Shown: positions 24,402-34,016 of the stretch, piece by piece
Numbering within the stretch: the stretch's first letter is position 1
Layout: every line of letters begins with the position of its first letter
Assembly (NCBI RefSeq): GCF_000474945.1
Contig: NZ_AXDW01000007.1
Location: 124,001-188,000, forward strand
Source: Solimonas soli DSM 21787
GTDB lineage: Bacteria; Pseudomonadota; Gammaproteobacteria; Nevskiales; Nevskiaceae
DNA length: 64,000 nucleotides
Direction of reading: 5' to 3'
The notes under the pieces: model-generated
Databases searched by the model: none
Told to the model about the DNA's origin: nothing
What the model saw: the letters and a program-made list of their open reading frames with translations, nothing else
Program-made: the position numbers and the translations under genes

Positions 24402-27134
24402 ATGCGCAGCTTCGTTCCGCCACCGTCGCGGTGTCGTCTTTTCACGGCAGGGCGCAACCGCTGCGTGCTGGCGGCCGCGTTGTGGCTGGCTGCCTGCGGC
24501 GGCTCGGGCAAGGGCCACGACGACATCATGCCACCCGCGGCCGGCGACTACGCGCTGAGCATCGAGGTCCAGGGCGACGGCGACGTCGAGTCGATGCCTT
24601 CCGGTATCCGTGATTGCCGCAGCCAGTGCGAGGCGCACTATGCCGCCGGACGCAGCGTCACCCTGCTGGCGACGCCCGCCGGCGATCAGCAGTTCGCCGG
24701 CTGGAGCGGCGCCTGCGCCGGCAGCGGTGCCTGCGTGGTGACGATGGACGATGCGCGCCGCGTCGTCGCGCGCTTCGTCGCGCCGCCGGCGGCGGCGCCG
24801 CAAGGCAGCTGGCTGCACGGTGATCTGCACGTGCACGACGATCACTCGTCCGACGGTAGCCTGCCGCGCCAGCTGCTTGGCCAGGGCATGCCCGGCAACA
24901 ACCCGGTCAGCGCGCAGATCGACCAGGCCGAACGTGTGCGTCTCGACTACCTGGCGCTGACCGATCACCGCACCTACGATCAGCACTACGATCCGTTGTG
25001 GCGTTCCGATCGCCTGCTGCTGATTCCCGGCGAGGAAGCGAACGGCAGTCCGCACGCGACCGTGCACGGTGCCATCGATACCGTCGTGCAGGGCGCCAGC
25101 CCGCCGGACGCGCCGGACTTCGTCAACCTGCAGCAGTCGATCTGGTTCGCGCACAGCCAGGACGCCAACTGGGTCACTGCGCATCCCGACGACGGCGAGA
25201 CCAACGACGACGGCACGCCGAACGTGCGCGCCAGCGCGCAGGGCGTCGATCTCGTCGAGGCCTGGAACCGCGCGAGCAATCCGGACGCCGAGATCGACTA
25301 CTGCGAGAACCGCTGGAACGCCGGCTTCCGTTTCGGCGTCGCCGGCGGCAGCGACGATCATTTCATCGAGCTGTGGGCGCTCGCCGGGCCCGGACGGCCG
25401 CGCACGCAGGTCTACGCGCAGGCGGCGAGCGAGCGCGGCGTGCTCGATGCGCTGCGCAGCGGCCGCGTGCGCATCGGGCCGGATCAACTCTCGCCGTCCG
25501 TGATGCTGGAAGCCGATGCCGATGGCGACGGCGTCTACGAAGCGCTGGCCGGCGACGAACTCAGCGTGCCGGCCGGCACCGCGCTGAAACTGCGCATCAC
25601 GCTCGTGCGCGGGCTCGGCGATACCGTGCTGCTGTACGGCGCACCGGGCCGCAGCGCCGGCGCGCTGCAACGCTGGACGGCGACGCAGAGCGAACAGAGC
25701 TGGACCTTCGACACACAGGCCGGCGCCGCGCCGCAGTGGTATCGCGTCGAAGTGCGCGGCGTCGGTCTCGCCGCCGGCATCGACACCAGCGATCTCACCA
25801 GCCTCGAAGGCCTGACCGCGACGCTGACCCTGTTCGATCAGCTGCGCGCGCTCGCCTCGCCGATCTTCGTCGCGCCGGGCCTCGTCGAAGCGCAGCCCGA
25901 GATTCCGCTGCCGGCCGAGATCGGCAGCGCCGACGGCGCACGCCGCGTCGCCGGCGCACGCGGTCGCTGGGCCGGCTTCGCCGATGTCGCCGCGAGCGGC
26001 AGCCGCACGCACGTCGTCGCCGAAACGCATGAACCGGCGGCGACGCGCATCGTCTATCGCGCGCTCGGCAGCGACGGCGAGTGGCGCAACGCGCCGGTCA
26101 CCCTCAGCGGTGATTCGACGACGGCACGCTTCCCGCGACTCGCGGCGCGCGGCGATACCGTCGTCGCCGTCTGGCAGGACGAATCGGCCGGGCAGGTGCC
26201 GCGCCGTCCGCAGATCCGTCTGCGCCGCTCCGCCGACGGCGGCGTCAGCTGGGGCGGGATCGAAACCGTGCGCGCGCTCGACGGCCGCGCCGAGCGTCCG
26301 GCGCTTGCCCTGCTCGCCGACGGCACACCCGTCGTCGTCTGGCAGGAGATCGCACCGGGCGCGCCATTCGACGTGATGCTGCAGGTGCTCGGCCGCGACG
26401 CGGCGCCGCAGAATCTGTCGCGCGAGGGCAAAACCGTCGTCGCCGGCAACGTGCTCGACGCGCGCGCCGCGCGCTATCCGGCCTCGGTGTGGCCGGCCGT
26501 GGCGGTGCGCGACGACGGCCGCGTCGCGGTCGCCTGGCAGGACGATCGCGACGATGCGGACCCGCTGTGGACCGGCGCGGCCGGCGCGGGCGACGGCAGC
26601 GATCCGGACGACTGGCAGATCGCCGTGCGCACGCGCGGCGCGAACGACGGCGCATGGAGCGGCCTGCAGCTGCTCGGCGATGCCGCGCAGGCCGAGCGCC
26701 ATCCGGCGCTCGCCTACGCTGGCGACGGCACGCTGGTGGCGGCCTGGGATCGCAAGGAGCTGCACGCGTCCGGCGTCAATCTCTCGGTGCAGGCGGCGCG
26801 CTCGGCCGATGGCGGCCAGAGCTTCGACACACCGCAGACGCTCGCCGGGAACGCGGCGGCGATGAGCCAGTATCCGCGCCTCGGCATCGACGCCGATGGC
26901 CGCGTGCGTGCGGTATGGACCGATTCGCGCGCTGCCGACTGGCGCTGGCGCGTCATGAGCTCGACGCTCGGCGCCGGCGGCTGGGACGCCGGCACGCTGC
27001 TGCTCTCGCGCGGCATCAACAGCTGGCCGGCGACCGCCGGCGGCCACATCGTCTTCGCCAGCACGCGCAATGCGCAGCGCCTGCAGCGTGACCGCACCCA
27101 GCAGATCTTCATCCTCGGAGCGGTACCGCCATGA
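24402..27134 (+). CDS. PHP-domain lipoprotein with InlB-like repeat and sialidase-like propeller
   Basis: 910 residues. A lipoprotein signal ends in LAAALWLAACGGSG (lipobox LAAC). Residues about 50-125 form a divergent bacterial InlB-B-like repeat (QQFAGWSGACAGSGACVVTM). A PHP-type phosphoesterase domain follows, with HGDLHVHDDHSSDGS and LTDHRTYDQHYD holding metal His/Asp residues and a later GGSDDHF. From about residue 540 there are repeated Asp-box/BNR-like blades (RRSADGGVSWGG, ARSADGGQSFDTP) as in sialidase-like propellers. The combination suggests a surface hydrolase acting on a phospho- or glyco-substrate, with a carbohydrate- or protein-binding propeller. The start at 24402 is chosen to place the signal peptide at the N-terminus. 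Its stop overlaps the maoC-like start. Confidence 0.82.
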   Translation: MRSFVPPPSRCRLFTAGRNRCVLAAALWLAACGGSGKGHDDIMPPAAGDYALSIEVQGDGDVESMPSGIRDCRSQCEAHYAAGRSVTLLATPAGDQQFAGWSGACAGSGACVVTMDDARRVVARFVAPPAAAPQGSWLHGDLHVHDDHSSDGSLPRQLLGQGMPGNNPVSAQIDQAERVRLDYLALTDHRTYDQHYDPLWRSDRLLLIPGEEANGSPHATVHGAIDTVVQGASPPDAPDFVNLQQSIWFAHSQDANWVTAHPDDGETNDDGTPNVRASAQGVDLVEAWNRASNPDAEIDYCENRWNAGFRFGVAGGSDDHFIELWALAGPGRPRTQVYAQAASERGVLDALRSGRVRIGPDQLSPSVMLEADADGDGVYEALAGDELSVPAGTALKLRITLVRGLGDTVLLYGAPGRSAGALQRWTATQSEQSWTFDTQAGAAPQWYRVEVRGVGLAAGIDTSDLTSLEGLTATLTLFDQLRALASPIFVAPGLVEAQPEIPLPAEIGSADGARRVAGARGRWAGFADVAASGSRTHVVAETHEPAATRIVYRALGSDGEWRNAPVTLSGDSTTARFPRLAARGDTVVAVWQDESAGQVPRRPQIRLRRSADGGVSWGGIETVRALDGRAERPALALLADGTPVVVWQEIAPGAPFDVMLQVLGRDAAPQNLSREGKTVVAGNVLDARAARYPASVWPAVAVRDDGRVAVAWQDDRDDADPLWTGAAGAGDGSDPDDWQIAVRTRGANDGAWSGLQLLGDAAQAERHPALAYAGDGTLVAAWDRKELHASGVNLSVQAARSADGGQSFDTPQTLAGNAAAMSQYPRLGIDADGRVRAVWTDSRAADWRWRVMSSTLGAGGWDAGTLLLSRGINSWPATAGGHIVFASTRNAQRLQRDRTQQIFILGAVPP

Positions 27135-27646
27135 ACGCCAAGGTCGAGGAGGCCGTGCCGCCCGCGAGCGGCGTGCTGAGCACGCGACGCTGCGCCGAAC
27201 TGAGCGCGCTGATCGGCCGGGAACTCGGCGTGAGCCGCGCGCAGACGATCACCCAGGAACAGATCGACGCCTTCGCGGGCTGCACCGGCGACCGCCAGTG
27301 GATGCACGTCGACGTCGAACGCAGCGCGCGCGAAAGTCCGTACGGCGGCACCGTCGCGCACGGCTTCCTGCTGCTGGCGCTGCTGGCGCAGTTGCTCGAC
27401 GAGCTGGCCGGCGTGCCGGCCGACGCCGCCGGCCTCATCAACAGCGGCCTCAACAACGTGCGGTTTCGCGCGCCGGTGCGCGCCGGCAGCGCGGTGCGCG
27501 TGCGCGGGCGGCTCGATGGCGTCGCGCCGCTCGGCGACGGCCGTCAGCTGGTGACGACCCACGTCGCCCTGGAAATCGTCGGCGCCGCCGGCGCGGCCGA
27601 AGCCGTCGCCGTCAGCGCCGATCTGTTCGTGCTGGTGTTCCGCTGA
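27131..27646 (+). CDS. MaoC-family (R)-specific enoyl-CoA hydratase-like protein
   Basis: A 171-residue hotdog-fold protein. The hydratase motif is clear: the catalytic Asp and His in CTGDRQWMHVD, followed by YGGTVAHGFLLL. NSGLNNVRFRAPVRAGS is the usual strand and loop after the hot-dog helix. It resembles NodN/PhaJ types, which hydrate enoyl-CoA in fatty acid or PHA metabolism. It overlaps the large lipoprotein gene by four bases (ATGA), which is unexpected functionally but ensures co-translation. Confidence 0.9.
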   Translation: MNAKVEEAVPPASGVLSTRRCAELSALIGRELGVSRAQTITQEQIDAFAGCTGDRQWMHVDVERSARESPYGGTVAHGFLLLALLAQLLDELAGVPADAAGLINSGLNNVRFRAPVRAGSAVRVRGRLDGVAPLGDGRQLVTTHVALEIVGAAGAAEAVAVSADLFVLVFR

Positions 27647-27655
27647 AAAAGGGTC

Positions 27656-28312
27656 TCAGCGCTTGCGCTCGTAGGCGATCAGGGTGTCGGCGTTCTTCAG
27701 GATCTCGTCCCAGTCCTTGCCCTTGACCAGATAGCGGCCGTTGATCACCAGCGACGGCGTCGACATGACGCGACACTGCTGCGCGTACTGCCGCGCCTTG
27801 GCGATCTTGGCGTTGACGGTGAAGCTGTCCATGGCGGCCTGGAATTCGGTCGGGTTGGCGCCGTAGCCGGCGTAGAAGGCGGCGATCTTCGCTTCGTCCG
27901 GCTTGTAGCCCTCGCCCGGCAGCGTGTGCTTCTCGTGCACGCCGGCGTAGACCGCATCGTGCGTCTTCTCGACCAGGCCGAACTGCTCGGCGGCGTAAAA
28001 GGCGCGCGCGTACTGCACGAAGTCCGGACGGAAATCGAGCGGCGCATAGACCACGTGCACGTCAGCCGCCAGCTTCTTCTTCCAGGCCTGGAAAGTCGGA
28101 TTGAAGGAGTTGCAGGCCGGGCAGGCGTAATTGAAGAATTCGACGACCTCGACCTTGCCGGGCTGCGGATCGAGGGCCTCGCCCTTGTCGATCGGCACGT
28201 AGTCCGTGCCCGACTTGAGGCCGGGCGGCGCGGCCAGCGCCGGCGCCAGCGGCGCGGCCAGCAACAGCATCGACAGCAGGGCGGCGGCGGACCGCAGGGC
28301 GTGCAGCTTCAT
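27656..28312 (-). CDS. dsbA: Thiol:disulfide interchange protein DsbA
   Basis: A 218-residue periplasmic thioredoxin-fold oxidase with a signal peptide (MKLHALRSAAALLSMLLLAA). The active site is FNYACPACNSF, i.e. CPAC rather than the CPHC of E. coli DsbA, and the cis-Pro loop is MSTPSLVINGRY. DsbA introduces disulfides into exported proteins. The lipoprotein/hydratase genes converge on it with nine bases between. GGAG precedes the ATG at 28312. It lies just downstream of the response regulator gene on the same strand. Confidence 0.9.
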   Translation of the reverse strand: MKLHALRSAAALLSMLLLAAPLAPALAAPPGLKSGTDYVPIDKGEALDPQPGKVEVVEFFNYACPACNSFNPTFQAWKKKLAADVHVVYAPLDFRPDFVQYARAFYAAEQFGLVEKTHDAVYAGVHEKHTLPGEGYKPDEAKIAAFYAGYGANPTEFQAAMDSFTVNAKIAKARQYAQQCRVMSTPSLVINGRYLVKGKDWDEILKNADTLIAYERKR

Positions 28313-28379
28313 GCAACGGACTCCAGGTTGAGGAACGGAAGACGGCGCAAGGATGTCATGAACGGCGGGCAGCGGCGCG

Positions 28380-29734
<1,355 letters not shown>

Positions 29735-29738
<4 letters not shown>

Positions 29739-31513
29739 GCGGCGGCCCTGCGCGGCAGGCGGATGCGGAAGCGCGCGCCGCCGAGCGCCGCGGCGTCGAC
29801 GGCGATGTCGCCGCCGTGCGCGCTGACGATCTGCTTGACCACGGCCAGTCCCAAACCCAGTCCTCCCTCGCGGCGATACACGAACGGCTCGAACACGCGC
29901 TGCCGCTCGGCCGGCGCGATGCCGGGCCCATTATCGGCGACCTCGATCAGCAGCACATCGTCGCCTTCGCTGCGCAGCGCGACGCGGACGCGGCCGCCGC
30001 CCTGCGGCACGACGTGCAGGGCGTTGAGCAGCAGATTGAGCAGCACCTGCGTCATCTGCTCGGCGTCGACGTCGGCGACCGGATCGGCGCAGGGCTCGTG
30101 CTCCAGTGTCGCGCCCTGGCGTGCCGCCTGTGCCGAGAGCATGGCGAGGCAGCGATCGACCAGCGCGTCAAGATTCTCCGGCAGACGCTGCGGCGCGCGC
30201 ACGCGCGCGCGATCGAGAAGATCGCCGACCAGGCGGTTGAGACGCTGCGTCTCGCCGTCGATGAAGCCGATCAGCTCGCGCGATTCGCCGCTGATGCCGG
30301 CATCGCGTTCGAGCATCTGCGCCGACGAGCGCAGGATGCCGAGCGGCGTGCGGATCTCGTGCGCCATCATCGCCGCGAACTCGCCGATCGCCGCCAGCTG
30401 CGAGGCGCGCACCAGGGTCTGCCGCGAGGCGTCGAGATCGTCGACCATCTGCGTGAAGGCGCGTGTCAGCTCGCCGACTTCGCCGGAGGCCGGCGGCGGC
30501 GCGGCGGCGTGCTGTTTGCGCATGAAGCCGCGCACGTAGTCGGTCAGCGCCACGACCGGCCGCGCGATGCGCCCGGACACCGCGAAGGCCAGCACCACGG
30601 TCGCCGCGGCGGTGAGCAGCAGCAGGCCGAGAAAGCTCAGCGCCATCTGCCGAACCGGCGCCAGCGCGGCGCGGCTCGATTCGAGCACCAGCGTGGTCCA
30701 GCCGAAGCCGGCGAACGGACCGCGGCCGGGCGCGCTGACGGCGCTGACGATGACGCGACCCTCGGCGAGCGGCGCGCCGTCACGCTCGGCGGCCGGCGCG
30801 CCGCGCGGCGCCAGCCAGTCGGTGCCGATCTGTCGTACGCCGGCGTCGAGGCGCGCGCGCAGGTTCTGCGAAACGGCGACGATGCGGCCGTCGCGATCGA
30901 CCACGGCCACCGCGCGCTGCTCGCGCGCGCCGGCATCGAGCTCGTGCGCGGCCTGCGTCCAGTCGACCACCAGCACCAGCTCGCCGAGGCGGCCCTCGGT
31001 GAACTGCGAGGCGATCGGCACGCGCAGCACCAGCACCTCGCGATCGCCGCGCCGCTGCGGCGCCTCGGCGGTGACCGTGCCGCCGGGCAGCTCGGCGGTC
31101 TGCCAGGCCGGAGCCGGCACATACACGCCGCCGATCGCCTGCGGGCGGCTGCTGGCGACGATGCGCTGCCGCGCGTCGATCGCATCGAGTTCGACGTAGA
31201 CCGCGCCGTAGCGCTGCTGCATGTCGGCGAGAAAATTGGACAGGCGCTTGTCGACGTCGCCGACGTGCAGGTCCTGCATCACCTCCAGATGCGCCCAGGT
31301 GACGGCGTTCTGCAGGCGCTCGAAGACCTGCTTGTCGAGATCGGAGGCCGCGACCGCGGCCTGCGCCGAAAGGCTCTGCTCGATCTCCGCGCGCATCGCC
31401 GCCTGCGTGCGCGTGAACGACAGCGCCGTCAGCACCACGGCCGGCAGCAGGCCGACGGCGAGGAACGCGGAAAGCAGGATGCTGCGGATCGTCACGCGGC
31501 GGATTCGATGCAA
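29735..31513 (-). CDS. Membrane sensor histidine kinase
   Basis: 592 residues. Membrane helix 1 is about 12-32, a periplasmic sensor region of roughly 250 residues follows, then helix 2 about 290-312 and HAMP about 313-365. HisKA has the phospho-accepting His in MAHEIRTPLGILRSS (about residue 385), and HATPase_c has NLLLNAL, DNGPGI and GGLGLGLAVVKQI. The kinase would phosphorylate the overlapping NtrC-type regulator. The start at 31513 is a TTG; a GTG six codons later is equally possible. The large sensor region is not a type I recognise, so the signal is unknown. Confidence 0.92.
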
Positions 31514-31562
31514 GAATGCGCGCCATTATTCGCCGTCGGGGCGTTCAGGGAAAACAGCCCGC

Positions 31563-32621
31563 ATGAAATCCCAGGCCTGGGTCCATCGCCTGCTGCGCTG
31601 CGGCGCGCTGCTGGCACTCGTCGCCGGCGCGGCGCATGCGCAGGAATCGACCGCGCCGGAGCCCGGCGCGCCGCCGCCCGAGCGGCACGGCTACGCGCTC
31701 GGCGACAGCGGCTTCAATCTCGGCGGCTACGCGGCCGTCGACGCCGCCGACGAGCTCGGCCACGACGCCGCCGCGACCTTGCGCAGCCTGAGCCTGCTGC
31801 TGTCCTGGCAGGGCGAAGGACGCTGGAGCTTCTTCAGCGAGCTCGAAGGCGAGAACCTGGCGACGATCAACGCCGACGACATCGGCGCCGGCCACGACAC
31901 CGAGCTGGCGCTCGAACGCCTCTATGTCGACTACGCCTGGTCCGACGCGCTGCAGTTCCGCGTCGGCAAGTTCCTCACGCCGATCGGCCGCTGGAACGTC
32001 ATTCACGCCGCACCGCTGACCTGGACCACCTCGCGGCCGCTGATCACCGAGAGCACCTTCCCCACCAACGCCACCGGCGCGATGGTGCACGGCGTCGTGC
32101 CGCTCGCCGGGCGCGCCCTGGAATGGTCGGCCTATGCTTCGCCGGGCGAGGAACTGGCGCCGGAGGACGACAGCGACCCGTTCAAGGAAGCCTATGGCGT
32201 GCGCCTCGACTACGACCTCGGCCACGGTCTGCAGATCGGCACCTCGTTCGTCGAGTTCGAGCAGGAACACGACCGCGGTGAGCACAAGACGCTGTACGGC
32301 GTCGACTTCCTCTGGCAGTACCGCGGCTACGAGCTGAGCGGCGAATGGGCCTATCGCGCGCGCGCGCGCGACGGCGACAGCGCCGACGAGCGCGGCGCCT
32401 ACGTGCAGCTGGTCGCGCCGCTGGCCGGCACGCTGTACGGCGTCGCGCGCTACGAGACCTTCAATCCGGCCGGCAGCGGCGAAGGCCTCAACCTTTACAT
32501 CGGCGGCCTGGCCTGGCGCTTCGCGCCCGGCTGGGTCGGCAAGCTCGAATACCGCAAGGCGACCGACAACGGCGTCGGCGAGCCCGAGGGCTGGCTCGGC
32601 TCGCTCGCGGTGCTGTTCTGA
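31563..32621 (+). CDS. Porin-like outer membrane beta-barrel protein
   Basis: 352 residues with a signal peptide cut after AGAAHA. The mature protein has the alternating pattern of a beta-barrel: LERLYVDYAWSDALQFRVGK, FLTPIGRWNVIHAAPLTW, YGVDFLWQYRGYELSGEWAY, and a final Phe (SLAVLF) as needed for BAM-dependent insertion. The RVGKFLTPIGRWN segment resembles porins and DcaP-like channels in which an external loop follows. Solute preference is unknown. It is divergent from the two-component system and overlaps the next gene by one base (TGATG). Confidence 0.82.
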   Translation: MKSQAWVHRLLRCGALLALVAGAAHAQESTAPEPGAPPPERHGYALGDSGFNLGGYAAVDAADELGHDAAATLRSLSLLLSWQGEGRWSFFSELEGENLATINADDIGAGHDTELALERLYVDYAWSDALQFRVGKFLTPIGRWNVIHAAPLTWTTSRPLITESTFPTNATGAMVHGVVPLAGRALEWSAYASPGEELAPEDDSDPFKEAYGVRLDYDLGHGLQIGTSFVEFEQEHDRGEHKTLYGVDFLWQYRGYELSGEWAYRARARDGDSADERGAYVQLVAPLAGTLYGVARYETFNPAGSGEGLNLYIGGLAWRFAPGWVGKLEYRKATDNGVGEPEGWLGSLAVLF

Positions 32622-33106
32622 TGCGGTTCGGGCGCGTTCTCCGCCACGCCTGCCGCAGCGCAATGCTGCTGCTCGCGCTGCGCGCCGCGCCGTCGTTCGC
32701 GGAAGGGCCGATCGCCATCATCGTGCCGCCGGCGCGCGCCGAGGCGCGGCTCGAGCGCGACGAGCTCGCGCTCATCTATCAACGCAAGCGCCAGTACTGG
32801 CCGGACGGCGCGCGCGTGCAGCCGGTGAACCTCGCCGCCGACAGTCCCGTGCGCCTGGCGTTCTCGCGCGCCGTGCTCGGCGCCGATCCGGCGGCGCTGG
32901 AGAGCTACTGGAACGAGCAGTACTTCCGCGGCGTGCGGCCGCCCTACGTGGTCGCGTCGAACGAAGCGATGCAGCGCTTCGTCGCCGAGACGCCGGGCGC
33001 GATCGGCTACGTCGACGCCTGCCTGGTCGGCAGCGGCGTCGCCGTCATCGGCTGGCTCGACGGCGCCGGCCACTGGCATCACGGCCGCGCCGTGCCGGCC
33101 TGCTGA
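32621..33106 (+). CDS. Small PstS-like periplasmic substrate-binding protein
   Basis: 161 residues with a signal peptide (SAMLLLALRAAPSFAEG). The segments LERDELALIYQRKRQYWPDG, PVNLAADSPVRLAFSRAVLG and VASNEAMQRFVAETPGAIGY correspond to the half-length PstS-like proteins often coded beside porins and sensor kinases. Full PstS proteins are about twice as long, so this is a one-lobe form. It may present phosphate or another oxyanion to the divergent sensor kinase or to the porin. Its ATG overlaps the porin stop, and an inverted repeat follows at 33124. Confidence 0.78.
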   Translation: MRFGRVLRHACRSAMLLLALRAAPSFAEGPIAIIVPPARAEARLERDELALIYQRKRQYWPDGARVQPVNLAADSPVRLAFSRAVLGADPAALESYWNEQYFRGVRPPYVVASNEAMQRFVAETPGAIGYVDACLVGSGVAVIGWLDGAGHWHHGRAVPAC

Positions 33107-33123
33107 GCCGCCGATGAGGCGCG

Positions 33124-33149
33124 CCCGTCTGCAAGAACTTGCAGACGGG
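33124..33149 (+). terminator. Hairpin after PstS-like gene
   Basis: Perfect arms CCCGTCTGCAAG (33124-33135) and CTTGCAGACGGG (33138-33149), 18 bases after the stop codon. A short ATTTGC follows rather than a long T-run, so it is a likely but not ideal terminator. Confidence 0.6.
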
Positions 33150-33326
33150 ATTTGCAGGCCTGCACGCCGCTGCGGGCGGCCGATGCGCCAGGAATCGTTC
33201 TCACCTCCAGCAATGGCTTGTCCGTCAGGCAGTTAGCGCGCGGCCTCGGGGCCGGCACGGCTGGCACCGGCCCTGCACCGTGAATCGCAAGGCGCACCTG
33301 AGCCGGTGCGCACGGAGCTTTCACGC

Positions 33327-34016
33327 ATGAGCGCAGGCCTTGCCATCCAAGTCCCCATGACCGCATCCCCCGAGCGGCACGCGGCGCCGTCCGCCGCCGC
33401 GTCGCGCTATCGCCTCGTCGAAGCCGACACCGCCACCGACCGCGCCGAACTCGAGCGCTTCATCGCCGAACGCTACCGACATGCCTACGGCGCCCGCATC
33501 CGCAGCTTCCTGCCGCGGCTGTTCGCGCTGGCCGACGCCGGCGGCCGCCCGCTCGCCGCCTTCGGTCTGCGCGATGCGGCGAGCGGCCCGCTGTTCCTCG
33601 AACACTACCTCGGCCAGCCGATCGAACAGGCGATCGGCGAGCGCCGCGAACACGCGCTGTCGCGCCACGAGATCGTCGAGGTCGGCAATCTCGCCGGCCG
33701 CCATCCCGGCGTGCTGCGCGTGCTGATCCTGCAGCTCGGCATCCTGCTGCAGAACATGGGCTACCGCTTTCTGGTGTTCACCGGCAACGCGTCGCTGATC
33801 AACGGCTTCGCGCGGCTCGGCGTCGATCTGCTCGAACTCGCGCCGGCGCGCGTCGATTGCCTGCCGCCGGAGCAGCGCGCCGACTGGGGCCGCTATTACG
33901 AATCGGCGCCGATCGTGGTCTGCGCCGACATCAGCGCCGGCCGCGCGCATCTGCTCGCGCATCCCGAGCTGTTGCGCCGCGCGTTGCCGCCGACCGCCAG
34001 CGGGGAGCCGGCATGA
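33327..34016 (+). CDS. Thermostable hemolysin family protein (GNAT-like acyltransferase fold)
   Basis: 229 residues of the T_hemolysin family. Diagnostic stretches are AELERFIAERYRHAYGARIR, FLPRLFALADAGGRPLAAFG, LFLEHYLGQPIEQAI, EIVEVGNLAGRHPGVLRVLI and FTGNASLINGFARLGVDLLE. The family was named from a Vibrio hemolysin, but its fold is related to GNAT/autoinducer-synthase-like acyltransferases, so an acyl-transfer role is plausible. There is no signal peptide. The start at 33327 is preceded by GGAG nine bases away; a GTG at 33306 and an ATG at 33357 are alternatives. It is the first gene of a tightly overlapped cassette. Confidence 0.82.
   Translation: MSAGLAIQVPMTASPERHAAPSAAASRYRLVEADTATDRAELERFIAERYRHAYGARIRSFLPRLFALADAGGRPLAAFGLRDAASGPLFLEHYLGQPIEQAIGERREHALSRHEIVEVGNLAGRHPGVLRVLILQLGILLQNMGYRFLVFTGNASLINGFARLGVDLLELAPARVDCLPPEQRADWGRYYESAPIVVCADISAGRAHLLAHPELLRRALPPTASGEPA

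Noticed and set aside
22239-27047. Very long open frame on the minus strand opposite the genes from tadA to the PHP lipoprotein
   Set aside because: It is antisense to well-supported genes, rich in Arg/Ala/Gly/His/Asp from high-GC shadow coding, and contains no recognisable domain.
33107-33326. Riboswitch or small RNA in the gap before the hemolysin-family gene
   Set aside because: Only the hairpin at 33124-33149 is convincing; the rest lacks conserved riboswitch elements that I can recognise.
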